64,000 nucleotides of DNA. Source: CAYPPG01 sp964412555. GTDB lineage: Bacteria > Hinthialibacterota > Hinthialibacteria > Hinthialibacterales > Hinthialibacteraceae. A program made the position numbers and the translations under genes. The stretch's first letter is position 1, and each line of letters starts with the position of its first letter. This document shows, in pieces, positions 7,256 to 15,111 of the stretch. The stretch spans positions 1 through 64,000 of the forward strand of contig CAYPPG010000012.1 of the NCBI GenBank assembly GCA_964412555.1, read 5' to 3'. Below the pieces are notes generated by a model. It did no database searches. It was not told the origin of the DNA and saw only the letters and a program-made list of their open reading frames with translations.

Positions 7256-9312
7256 CAATACACAACGATGTCATTGTTGTCGGAGCTACATTTCATGATG
7301 CTGGAGCAGTATATCTGTTTAAAAAACCACCTGAAGGTTGGATCAGTATGAGTGAAACAGAAAAACACTATGCTTCCGATATCATGAACAATGATAGATT
7401 CGCTTCTTCTGTATCATTTTATGAACATGAAATGATAATAGGAGCTTACTTTGCTGATGCACCATATACTAATTGTGGAGCTGCATACGTTTACGAATTA
7501 TTTTTCAATCCTGAATTATCCCACCAACCCACCAACCCCACCGTCTATCGCGGCCAGGAAATCGAGGTTACCGCGGAGATTTCCGAAGCCACCAACGTCA
7601 TCGGTTACCGCATCGGTGTGAATTACAATCCCGCAGTCATCAAATACGTCTCCGGCTCCGCTACAATCGCTGGCACTTCCTGTGCCTTGTGGTATGGTCC
7701 GTTTGTCAATGACGCGTCGGCAACAGGGCAGTTGATTTGCACTGCGGCGAGTGAAGGGGATCCGCTGGGGGCAGGGCCAGGATCGTTGTTGAAATTCCGG
7801 ATGCTGGTCGATGATGACAGCAGTTTGGCGGATGGGACAATCATCGATGTGACGTTTTCCGTTGAGACGAATAATCCCGCCCTGTTCGCCGCCGGTCCGG
7901 CCATCAATCCTACGGGGACGTTGTCTTTCACGACAGCGCTCAATGCGAATGGTGTTACCGAAGCGACGGTCGTGATGTTTGACAGTGGGGGCACCGAAAA
8001 CGGGGGAATCCATGATTCTGCACCTTATAATTTTATTATTTCGGTGACGGCGGTGAATGATGCGCCTTCGTTTATTCCCGGCGCGACTCCGACCGTGCTG
8101 GAAGATGCCGGTCCGCAAACATTGGTCGCTTGGGCAACCGGGATCATTGCCGGTCAGACAGACGAGAACTGGCAGGAGTTGACATTTGATGTCCAGACGA
8201 CCAATCCGTCGCTCTTTTCCGCGACACCGGCCATCGATGCAACCGGCACGTTGACCTTTACTTCCGCGCCCGATGCGTTCGGCATCGCAGATGTTTCCGC
8301 CACCTTGCGCGACAATGGTGGAACCTTGAATGGCGGGATCAATAAATCCTTCCTCCACAATTTCATTATTTCCGTTACACCGGTTAACGACGTCCCATGG
8401 TTCATCAAAGGCGCGACCATTGCGATCGTGAACGACCCGGTTGCGCCACGGGAATATATCGAGTGGGCGACGGAAGAATTTAAGATCATCTCCTTCGCGA
8501 AATATCTATGGGGCGATATGAATGACAACAGCACCGTTGGATCGGTGGACGCGTCGCTTGTTCTTCAATACGACGTGGGAACGATTTCTTATTTCCCTGC
8601 TTTTCCGCCGAGTGAGTATCCGGAGTACTATCAACAAAATTATGTGGAATATTTCCCTGCGCCGGTCGAGGATGATCCGATCTTTACGCCGGCGGGGGAT
8701 GTGAATTGGGATCAGACGATTGCGACGGTGGATGCGTCGCTGATTTTGCAGCAGTATGCCTTGTTGATTGATTATTTCCCGGCGGATACGAATGAGGATG
8801 ATTGGGGGCCGGATTATGTGCCGGGGGGGAAATTGGCGCGGCGTGAACGTACGGGGTATGTCGTGGATCGGGAACTTTCCGCATCGGTGATTGCGGGGCC
8901 GGATGGGAAGAGTTGGGTTGTGCGGTTTGCGGTGGATGATGCGAGCGGTTTATGCGGGGTGAAGGTGGGGGTGCGGTTTGATGCTTCGCAGGTTGCGGTT
9001 GTTGAGGAGGATGCTTGTTTGTTGGTCAATGATAGGATGAGTTTGGTGGCAACGAATGCTTCCCAGGAAGGATTGTTTGTTTTGGCGGGGGCTTTGGGGG
9101 TGCCGATTGGTGGGTCGCTGACCCACCCTACAGAGTTACTTTCTCTTCGTTTTAAATGGATAGGTAATTATGAGCCTTCGGGGAGTGTTTTGATTGAGGT
9201 CGATGAAGGGTTGACGCGGTTGAATGATGGGGGGGCGCCGTTGTCTGCGGATAGTGTGAAGGTTTTGGATTTATTGAGTGGGACGGCGGTTTCGGGTTGG
9301 ATGGTGTATTAA
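7180..9312 (+). CDS. C-terminal piece of the frameshifted FG-GAP protein
   Basis: The homologous frame begins at about 7224; the ATG at 7180 is only the nearest in-frame start. It holds the last FG-GAP blades (to about nt 7500), then a cohesin-like domain (YRGQEIEVTAEISEATNVIG, about 7540-7860). Two cadherin-like repeats follow (ending VNDAPSF and VNDVPWF, about 7860-8400). Two dockerin-like loops (GDMNDNSTVGSVDASLVL and GDVNWDQTIATVDASLIL) and a complete second cohesin-like domain ending at 9312 complete it. Base composition changes sharply at about 7510, as if AT-rich propeller DNA had been joined to GC-richer C-terminal modules. Confidence 0.75.
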   Translation: MEQCNSGCNINCFGWGPNDRFGAAVAIHNDVIVVGATFHDAGAVYLFKKPPEGWISMSETEKHYASDIMNNDRFASSVSFYEHEMIIGAYFADAPYTNCGAAYVYELFFNPELSHQPTNPTVYRGQEIEVTAEISEATNVIGYRIGVNYNPAVIKYVSGSATIAGTSCALWYGPFVNDASATGQLICTAASEGDPLGAGPGSLLKFRMLVDDDSSLADGTIIDVTFSVETNNPALFAAGPAINPTGTLSFTTALNANGVTEATVVMFDSGGTENGGIHDSAPYNFIISVTAVNDAPSFIPGATPTVLEDAGPQTLVAWATGIIAGQTDENWQELTFDVQTTNPSLFSATPAIDATGTLTFTSAPDAFGIADVSATLRDNGGTLNGGINKSFLHNFIISVTPVNDVPWFIKGATIAIVNDPVAPREYIEWATEEFKIISFAKYLWGDMNDNSTVGSVDASLVLQYDVGTISYFPAFPPSEYPEYYQQNYVEYFPAPVEDDPIFTPAGDVNWDQTIATVDASLILQQYALLIDYFPADTNEDDWGPDYVPGGKLARRERTGYVVDRELSASVIAGPDGKSWVVRFAVDDASGLCGVKVGVRFDASQVAVVEEDACLLVNDRMSLVATNASQEGLFVLAGALGVPIGGSLTHPTELLSLRFKWIGNYEPSGSVLIEVDEGLTRLNDGGAPLSADSVKVLDLLSGTAVSGWMVY
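8623..8978 (+). repeat. Duplicated dockerin-like module, copy 2
   Basis: Counterpart of 2172-2527, nearly identical at nucleotide level. Here the reading frame continues into a complete cohesin-like domain. Confidence 0.8.
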
Positions 9313-9471
9313 GATCGTAGGGGCGATTCGGGAATCGCCCGTGCGGATTCGTGCACCAAAGCAAGGGCAGACTTCGCTTGCCCTTGGTACCCAGTGTTGG
9401 GGGCGATTCATCGCCCGTACGACAGTTGTTTGCCCTTGCTATTCGCTTTAACAGTTCTTTATGGGGATTCG
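9313..9471. repeat. Convergent intergenic spacer filled with palindromes
   Basis: Between a plus-strand gene end and cdsA on the minus strand lie GGGCGATTCGGGAATCGCCC (family C, near 9321), GGGCAGACTTCGCTTGCCC (family A, near 9365) and GGGCGATTCATCGCCC (near 9401). Their stems could act as bidirectional terminators. No gene is seen. Confidence 0.6.
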
Positions 9472-10296
9472 TTATCTTAAAAACATGACGTAGACGAACA
9501 TGGCGGGGCCGATCCAGAGCATGGCGTCGATGATGTCGAGGAAGCCGCCGTGACCGGTGAGGTCGGAACCGGAATCTTTGATGCCCGCGTCGCGTTTCAT
9601 GGCGGATTCGCAGAGGTCTCCGATTTGTCCGACAGCAGATAGGATTATCGTGACAACGAGGAGTTCGGAATATTGATGGGGGGAAGGGAGCCAGAGGGAG
9701 GCTTCTTCGAAGAAATTTTGAATCCATACCGTTATGGCAATGATCAAAGCGGATAGCAGAGAACCGCATATCGCGCCTTCCCATGTTTTTTTGGGGCTGA
9801 TCTGGGGCGCTAATTTGTGCTTTCCAAATTGTTTTCCGCCATAATAGGCGCCGATATCCGTGAAGCAGGAAACCGTGAGCATGAAATAGAGATACCAAGG
9901 CCCCTGTTCGATGCTGCGCAGATACACGAAACATCCGAGTGGGAAGAGGATATACATGAGCAGCATGCCGTGAGTGGAAATTTCATAGCGGCTGCCGTCG
10001 ACGATTCGGCGAATGGTGATCAGACAACTCCCCCAATAAAACAGAAATGCAATGGTCACGACGACTTTGAATGAATGCGAAACCGTGAAAAAAAAGAAAA
10101 GAAGAGCTAAGGTATTTTGCCACCATAAATGGGTGCACCGTTGCTTGACGTTCATGAGGCTGTACATTTCCGCGCGGGCAAAAAAGAAAATCACCGTGGC
10201 AAAAAGAGCGGAAAACCAATCTCCGTGAGACCAGAGAATGCAGATCAAAAAAAGAGGAATGCTTAGAAAACCCGTGATCAGCCGACGTGAGTGCAT
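9472..10296 (-). CDS. cdsA: Phosphatidate cytidylyltransferase
   Basis: This 274-aa polytopic membrane enzyme makes CDP-diacylglycerol from phosphatidic acid and CTP, the branch point for phospholipids. Its several hydrophobic segments and usual family length fit. The C-terminal signature is present: SAMKRDAGIKDSGSDLTGHG, then GFLDIID. The family pattern ends H-G-G-x-x-D-R-x-D; here the Arg is replaced (D-I-I-D), a change worth noting although flanking residues are intact. It lies downstream of uppS on the same strand, an association seen in many bacteria (uppS-cdsA). The 174-bp gap holds palindromes. Confidence 0.9.
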   Translation of the reverse strand: MHSRRLITGFLSIPLFLICILWSHGDWFSALFATVIFFFARAEMYSLMNVKQRCTHLWWQNTLALLFFFFTVSHSFKVVVTIAFLFYWGSCLITIRRIVDGSRYEISTHGMLLMYILFPLGCFVYLRSIEQGPWYLYFMLTVSCFTDIGAYYGGKQFGKHKLAPQISPKKTWEGAICGSLLSALIIAITVWIQNFFEEASLWLPSPHQYSELLVVTIILSAVGQIGDLCESAMKRDAGIKDSGSDLTGHGGFLDIIDAMLWIGPAMFVYVMFLR

Positions 10297-10470
10297 TCAA
10301 ATCCATCCATCGAAGAAATCTTCTCTTCGGAATCTTTCGGATGCTCCCTTAACATGCCGCCGGGACGGCGGGGATACGTAACGCCGGCAACTTGCCGGCA
10401 TTTTTACCCGTATTCATTCCATGAAGCATAACAAGATATTCCGAATTGAATGCAGATAAAGGTACCTTAC
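10297..10470. repeat. uppS-cdsA spacer with family D palindromes
   Basis: GCCGCCGGGACGGCGG lies near 10361-10376, and GCCGGCAACTTGCCGGC near 10383-10399 is followed by ATTTTT. The second is a 7-bp stem with a T tract on the plus strand, but no plus-strand gene ends here. I read these as dispersed elements, not terminators of the minus-strand genes. Confidence 0.5.
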
Positions 10471-11271
10471 TTAGATCGCTCCGTCAATATCCACTCGTCC
10501 GAAGCGGCGGTGCCGGTTTTGGTAATCTTTGAGCGCTTCGAACAGTTGTTCGCGGCGAAAATCCGGCCAGAGAGTGGGAGTAATCCAGATTTCTGCGTAT
10601 GCGATCTGCCACAGCAGGAAATTGGAGATACGCATTTCTCCGCTGGTGCGAACCAAAAGATCGGGATCGGGAATTTCGGAGGTGTCGAGATATTGGGAGA
10701 ACAAATCCGGGGTGATTTCATTGGCGGAGATCACATGATCATGAACGTCTTGTACCATTCGTTTCACCGCATCGACGATTTCAATTCTTCCGCCATAGGA
10801 AAGTGCTAGAGAGAGAAGCATTTTCGAGCCGGTTTTGGTTTCGTTCCGGGCATAATCGAGGGCGCGTTGGACGGCGAAAGGAAGCTCATAGGTTCGGCCG
10901 ATGGTGCCTAAGCGGATATCATTGTCTTTCATTTCGCGGATTTCACGGCGGAGGAAATTGCAGAGGAGGATCATTAGTGCGTTGATTTCGCTGCTGGGGC
11001 GCTTCCAGTTTTCGGCGGAGAAGGCGTAAAGGGTTAGAAAGGGGATTTCCAGGCGGCGACAGGTTCGGACGATTTCCCGGACAGATTTGATGCCGGCGCG
11101 GTGGCCTTCGATTCGGGGCTTGTTCGCAGATTGCGCCCAACGGCCGTTGCCGTCCATAATGATGGCGACATGGCGCGGGAGGCGGGATAAATCGACGCCG
11201 GCTATTTCCGCCGCTTGCATGGTTTCCCGTTGATGATCGGGAATCGCTTCCATTTCCAGGACACTGGTCAC
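10471..11271 (-). CDS. uppS: Undecaprenyl diphosphate synthase (isoprenyl transferase)
   Basis: This protein of about 266 aa condenses isopentenyl diphosphate onto farnesyl diphosphate to make the C55 lipid carrier for peptidoglycan and surface polysaccharides. The cis-prenyltransferase motifs are clear: HVAIIMDGNGRWA with the catalytic Asp near the start, GHRAG, LTLYAFSAENWKRP, and C-terminal DPDLLVRTSGEMRISNFLLW and ITPTLWPDF. The start is uncertain. GTG at 11271 has GAGG 7-8 nt upstream; a TTG two codons earlier (11277) would sit too close to that site. The first ~30 residues are an extension ahead of the family core. Confidence 0.93.
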   Translation of the reverse strand: MTSVLEMEAIPDHQRETMQAAEIAGVDLSRLPRHVAIIMDGNGRWAQSANKPRIEGHRAGIKSVREIVRTCRRLEIPFLTLYAFSAENWKRPSSEINALMILLCNFLRREIREMKDNDIRLGTIGRTYELPFAVQRALDYARNETKTGSKMLLSLALSYGGRIEIVDAVKRMVQDVHDHVISANEITPDLFSQYLDTSEIPDPDLLVRTSGEMRISNFLLWQIAYAEIWITPTLWPDFRREQLFEALKDYQNRHRRFGRVDIDGAI

Positions 11272-11277
11272 ACGCAA

Positions 11278-11667
11278 TCACTCCTCTTGTTTACTTCTTA
11301 CAATATTGTAGTTGCAAATTTTTGGATCACTAAGCATTGCCTATCGGTGATGTATAATTGTCGGAGCGCGGGCATCCTGCCCGCATGGTGATACGAGAAA
11401 GTTTTCTTTCTCGGTATAAATGCGGCCAGGGATGGCCGCGCTCCCAGTACTGGTTGGAGCGCGGGCATCTTGCCCGCATCTTTGAACGAGTGCAATTTCA
11501 AAATTTGATATGCCCAATCGTTTTTGATCGCTAAAATATGATATATTCGTATCACCAGTACTTTGCCGGCTGTTTGCAAAGCCGCCGGGACGGCGGCGAT
11601 ACATTGATTCGGTCATGGGTGTTACAATGAGCAGAATACCAGCACTCGAATCGTAGATCAACTTGTA
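11278..11667. repeat. Divergent spacer uppS/miaA with three family B palindromes and a family D copy
   Basis: Family B units are at about 11362-11386 (GGAGCGCGGGCATCCTGCCC), 11420-11446 (GCGGCCAGGGATGGCCGC) and 11456-11482 (GGAGCGCGGGCATCTTGCCC). The middle unit is inverted relative to the others. A family D unit, GCCGCCGGGACGGCGG, lies near 11580. Promoters for uppS and miaA must also lie here, but I cannot pick convincing boxes. The open frames in this stretch translate the repeats. Confidence 0.6.
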
Positions 11668-12621
11668 ATGATGAATGAGCGTTTGTTTTATGCGATAGTT
11701 GGCCCGACTGCTTGCGGCAAGACGGAATTATCTCTTCTGTTGGCGGAACGGATGGGTTGTGATATTCTCTGTGTCGATGCTATGCAGGTGTATCGCGGTT
11801 TGGATGTAGGAACTGCGAAACCGACCAGGGAGGAACGGACGCGGGTTACGCATTACGGATTGGATTTGGCCTCGCCGTTGGAGAATTTCAGCGCATCGCG
11901 TTTTGAACAATATGCCGAACCAATTTTGGAATCTTGCCGACTAAAGAGAAAGCCGTTGATTTTGTGCGGTGGGACCGGATTGTATTATCGGGCGCTACTT
12001 GAAGGTTTTTTCTCTGTTCCCGATCCGGATCCTGAATTGCGGGCGGAATTGATGGAAAGAGTTCAAGCGGAAGGATCTGAAAAAGTTTATGATGAATTGA
12101 ATCAGGTTGATCCTTCTACGGCGAGCGGGGTTCATCCGAATGACGGGAAACGGATTGTCCGTGCGTTGGAAATTATCCGCCAGACCGGTAAAACTGTGAC
12201 GGCATTGCGCGAATCCCAGCAAAAAAAAGAGTGGATCGATATGACTTGCTTCATCGGTTTGCGGCGCGAAAGGGAAGAATTGTTACAGCGCATCGAAAAA
12301 CGGACGGAATGGATGTACAATAACGGTCTTGTGGAAGAAACGCGTCAATTGATCGAACTGGGATGTACGGAAGAAAATACGGCGCTGCAAGCGATCGGAT
12401 ATAAGGAGTGTTATGCATCCCTAAAAGGTGTGATAAGCCTTGAAGATGCATTTAAACAGACTATATTGACTACAAGGCAATACGCGAAACGGCAAATGAC
12501 TTGGTTTCGCCGGCAATTTCCGACACAATGGATCTGCCTTACGGCGCAAGACAATTTCAGCGAAACGGTGGAAGAATCCTTGCGTATTTTGCAAAATAGT
12601 GGTATGAATAAGGTTTTATAA
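11668..12621 (+). CDS. miaA: tRNA dimethylallyltransferase
   Basis: The 317-aa enzyme transfers a dimethylallyl group to N6 of A37 in tRNAs reading UNN codons. It has the P-loop GPTACGKTELS near residue 12, DAMQVYRGLDVGTAKP (usually DSMQVY; Ser is Ala here), the LCGGTGLYYRALLEGF segment, and the C-terminal QAIGYKE and RQYAKRQMTWFR motifs. Length matches the family. Two ATGs (11668, 11671) are adjacent and neither has a strong ribosome binding site. It is followed by hfq and hflX, the same order as in enterobacteria, which supports all three assignments. Confidence 0.95.
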   Translation: MMNERLFYAIVGPTACGKTELSLLLAERMGCDILCVDAMQVYRGLDVGTAKPTREERTRVTHYGLDLASPLENFSASRFEQYAEPILESCRLKRKPLILCGGTGLYYRALLEGFFSVPDPDPELRAELMERVQAEGSEKVYDELNQVDPSTASGVHPNDGKRIVRALEIIRQTGKTVTALRESQQKKEWIDMTCFIGLRREREELLQRIEKRTEWMYNNGLVEETRQLIELGCTEENTALQAIGYKECYASLKGVISLEDAFKQTILTTRQYAKRQMTWFRRQFPTQWICLTAQDNFSETVEESLRILQNSGMNKVL

Positions 12622-12674
12622 TACATAATTTAATGTTTTTATGTGATCTGTCCCAATAGAAGGGGGTTTCCCTC

Positions 12675-12974
12675 ATGGTTGTTAAGAGTGTAATGAATAT
12701 TCAGGATAGTTTTTTGAATCAGGCCCGTCGAGAGCGTTTATCTCTCGATATTCATCTGATCGATGGAACGGACCTGCATGGAAAAATATCCGCCTTCGAT
12801 AATTTTACGATCATTCTCATGAATGATGAGCGAGAAGAGCAATATTTGATTTACAAACATGCTGTAGCCACGATTATGCCCGGGGCGAAGACGCGTGTGC
12901 GTTGGAATCAGATGGGTGACACTCCACCCCCTAAAGAACGCTCGGACCGGCCGCCTCGCGATCGGCGTGAATAA
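12675..12974 (+). CDS. hfq: RNA-binding protein Hfq
   Basis: This 99-aa Sm-like protein forms a hexameric ring that pairs small RNAs with mRNAs. The Sm1 part (IQDSFLNQARRERLSLDIHL, then IDGTDLHGKISAFDNFTIIL) and the Sm2 motif YKHAVATI (YKHAI in E. coli) are intact. Residues from about 80 on are a charged, Pro/Arg-rich tail. The start at 12675 has AGGGGG 8 nt upstream; a later in-frame ATG (12693) would begin at the core domain. It lies 53 bp after miaA. Confidence 0.93.
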   Translation: MVVKSVMNIQDSFLNQARRERLSLDIHLIDGTDLHGKISAFDNFTIILMNDEREEQYLIYKHAVATIMPGAKTRVRWNQMGDTPPPKERSDRPPRDRRE

Positions 12975-13041
12975 TGTGTGAGGCGTCTTCCTTTTCCTAT
13001 CCGGCGTGAAATTTTTTGCTCGTGAGACCGATATTCTATGG

Positions 13042-13047
13042 TATAAT
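13042..13047 (+). promoter_or_regulatory. Possible -10 box before hflX
   Basis: A perfect TATAAT lies 8 bp upstream of the hflX ATG (13056). The best -35 candidate, TTGCTC at 13016-13021, is 20 bp away, which is long. If used, the transcript would be nearly leaderless. No ribosome binding site is visible before the ATG. Confidence 0.3.
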
Positions 13048-13055
13048 AGAAGTAA

Positions 13056-14261
13056 ATGATTTCTGAAGAGAAAAAGGAGAATATACCAATCGGTTTCAAG
13101 CAAACATCAAACTCTAAAAAAGAAAGAGCGCTTCTTGTCGCTGCCTATACGGGGGATACCAATTCTCTATTTGCCGGCCAACAAGTTCATGAACTGAAAT
13201 CGCTTGCGCAAACAGCAGGAGCGAAGGTGGTTCGTGTTTGTGAGCAAAACTTGAAAAGTATCAATCCGTCGACGTTTATCGGCCGCGGCAAAGTGGATGA
13301 ATTGAAAGAGATTCTTTCATCCGGTCAGTATGATCTTATTTTGTTCAATAAAGACTTGACACCGGTGCAACAGCGGAACCTCGAGTCCGCTTTCAAGCGT
13401 CGGATTGTGGACCGGACGGAATTGATTCTCGATATCTTTGCGCAACACGCGCAGAGCAAAGATGGGAAAATTCAAGTTGAATTGGCCCAGCTGCGGTATT
13501 TGCGCCCACGGCTCACAGGACGAGGGATTGATTTATCCCGGCTTGGGGGTGGCATCGGGACGAGAGGACCGGGGGAAACGCAGTTGGAAATCGACCGCCG
13601 ACGAATCGATCATCGAATTTCCCGCTTGCGCAAAGAGTGGGAAAAGATTCGCGATTCGCGCCGATTGCAGCGGAAATCCCGGCAGCGATACGATGTCTCG
13701 ACGGCGGTTCTTGTCGGATATACGAACGCTGGTAAATCCACTCTTTTGAACCGTTTAACCTCTGCCTCGGTGGCGGCGCAGAATCAATTGTTTTCCACTG
13801 TGGATACAACGACCCGGCGATTGTTTCTTCCTAATAATCAACGACTGTTGTTATCCGATACAGTAGGATTTATTACAGACTTGCCTGAGCCTTTGTTGGC
13901 GGCATTTCGTGCGACATTGGAAGTTGTGGATGAAGCGGATTTACTGATCCATGTCGTGGATGCAAGTTATCCCTTTTTGGAGGAGCAGTTTCACGCCGTT
14001 CATGAAGTGCTTCACACTCTTGAAAGTGAACACAAGCCGGTATTGACCGTGTTCAACAAAATCGATCAAATTACAGATGATCTCGCGGTCCGGCAGGTGG
14101 AACGAACCGCGACTCCCAGCATTCGTTGTTCCGCTTTGAATGATCCCGACTTGAATAACTTGCGGGATATTCTCGCCGAGATGGTGGATCGGGTGCGCAG
14201 TGAGCCGCAAACGCCCTCAGAGATCGATTCGGATTGGGATCAGGTACCGGCCGTTGTATGA
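13056..14261 (+). CDS. hflX: Ribosome-associated GTPase HflX
   Basis: The 401-aa GTPase binds the 50S subunit and rescues stalled or stress-damaged ribosomes. The N-terminal domain has FIGRGKVDEL and LTPVQQRNLE; the glycine-rich linker is RLGGGIGTRGPGETQLEID; the G domain has G1 GYTNAGKSTLLN, G3 DTVGFI and G4 NKID. Length is typical. It follows hfq by 82 bp and ends 4 bp before the convergent FGE-like gene. The N-terminus is uncertain because of the missing ribosome binding site. Confidence 0.93.
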   Translation: MISEEKKENIPIGFKQTSNSKKERALLVAAYTGDTNSLFAGQQVHELKSLAQTAGAKVVRVCEQNLKSINPSTFIGRGKVDELKEILSSGQYDLILFNKDLTPVQQRNLESAFKRRIVDRTELILDIFAQHAQSKDGKIQVELAQLRYLRPRLTGRGIDLSRLGGGIGTRGPGETQLEIDRRRIDHRISRLRKEWEKIRDSRRLQRKSRQRYDVSTAVLVGYTNAGKSTLLNRLTSASVAAQNQLFSTVDTTTRRLFLPNNQRLLLSDTVGFITDLPEPLLAAFRATLEVVDEADLLIHVVDASYPFLEEQFHAVHEVLHTLESEHKPVLTVFNKIDQITDDLAVRQVERTATPSIRCSALNDPDLNNLRDILAEMVDRVRSEPQTPSEIDSDWDQVPAVV

Positions 14262-14265
14262 CTGC

Positions 14266-15111
14266 TTATTCCTGCCATGTTTTCGCAATCCGAAAACCCG
14301 TGACGGCGTGAAAGACCATTCCTGTTTCCGGTGGTGCTCCCATGCGAAAATTCGTTTGGAAAAAGCGGGGATATGCCATCCAATAATGACCTCCGCGTAA
14401 TACGTGGAATGGAGTGTTTTCGAAGCGGCTGTTGCACCACTCGTGAATGTTGCCGGCCATGTCGTAACAACCGTACGGGCTGATTCCTTCGGGGTATTGT
14501 CTTTTTCCTGCCGTAAAAATATATCCGTCGAGTTTGCCATCCGGTTTCAAGTCGCCATCCGTGTCGTCATTCCAATTGCAGGCTTTTGGATTCCATTGGT
14601 TTCCCCATGGAAAAATTCGCCTGTCGGTTCCTCTAGCCGCTTTTTCCCACTCGATTTCGGTGGGCAGGCGGAACGGCTCGCCGGTTTTTGCCGCGAGCCA
14701 GCGGCAGTAGGCTTCCGCTTCATAGAAACTGATACCGGCGCAGGGATCGGTTCCTTCCGGATACCGGTCATAGAGTTTGCCCCGGTATTTCTCTCGAAAC
14801 CGATTTCCTTCCGATGACCAATAATCCGCGTTAGTATATCCTCCGTCCAGAATGAACCGCTTGTATTCAGCCGTGCTGGTTTCGTCGATTGCGATGAAAA
14901 AGGTTGAGCAATTGACGATTTGAGCAGGAATATCCCAGCGGCGTAGTTCGGATTCACTGCTCACACCGAAGATAAAATCCCCAGCTGGAATGATTACCAT
15001 GTCGGGCAGAATCGGTTCAATGGCTGATGGGTGATGGGATTGAAGAATACAACAAAGAAACAGAATAACTTGAAACAAGCGAAGAAAATGGATTTTCGAA
15101 AACAAATTCAT
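14266..15111 (-). CDS. Exported formylglycine-generating-enzyme-like (SUMF1) protein
   Basis: Taking ATG 15111 gives 281 aa with a hydrophobic signal segment (MNLFSKIHFLRLFQVILFLC); longer in-frame starts at 15126 and 15300 exist. The fold markers of the FGE-sulfatase family are present: VIIPAGDFIFG, the ACAGISFYEAEAYCRWLAAK-like CAGISFYEAEAYCRWL region, FRLPTEIEWEKAARG, CYDMAGNIHEWC and VLRGGHYW. The copper-binding Cys pair of true formylglycine generators is expected near the C-terminal GFR; here it reads HAVTGFRIAK without Cys. It may thus be one of the many non-sulfatase members. A Cys-type sulfatase occurs at 55547, but it is far away. It overlaps the divergent neighbour by about 24 bp. 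Confidence 0.75.
   Translation of the reverse strand: MNLFSKIHFLRLFQVILFLCCILQSHHPSAIEPILPDMVIIPAGDFIFGVSSESELRRWDIPAQIVNCSTFFIAIDETSTAEYKRFILDGGYTNADYWSSEGNRFREKYRGKLYDRYPEGTDPCAGISFYEAEAYCRWLAAKTGEPFRLPTEIEWEKAARGTDRRIFPWGNQWNPKACNWNDDTDGDLKPDGKLDGYIFTAGKRQYPEGISPYGCYDMAGNIHEWCNSRFENTPFHVLRGGHYWMAYPRFFQTNFRMGAPPETGMVFHAVTGFRIAKTWQE

Larger units (their letters stand above)
5811..9312 (+). pseudogene. FG-GAP / cohesin-like / dockerin-like surface protein, broken by two frameshifts
   Basis: One ancestral gene spans this interval in three frames. Piece 1 (5811-6560) is the N-terminus. Piece 2 (open from about 6542 to 7255) continues the propeller, and piece 3 (about 7224 to 9312) holds the rest. 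At both joins, adding one base at a G run restores a continuous FG-GAP repeat. Around 6542, K-L becomes K-L-G-A-F-D-C-I-S-H-D-Y-F-G. Around 7223-7226, A-S-D-G becomes A-S-D-G-G-P-N-D-R-F. The restored product would be about 1166 aa with a signal peptide, FG-GAP propeller, cohesin-like domain, two cadherin-like VNDAPSF/VNDVPWF domains, dockerin-like loops and a second cohesin-like domain. Homopolymer sequencing error, real decay and phase variation are all possible. Confidence 0.75.

Noticed and set aside
10383..10405. Hairpin with T tract as terminator
   Set aside because: The T tract is on the plus strand, where no gene ends; the element belongs to a dispersed palindrome family lying between two minus-strand genes.
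11298..11661. Minus-strand frames of 93 and 106 aa in the uppS/miaA spacer
   Set aside because: They cross several family B palindromes, and such QDARAP/AGRMPAL strings recur wherever the repeat does.
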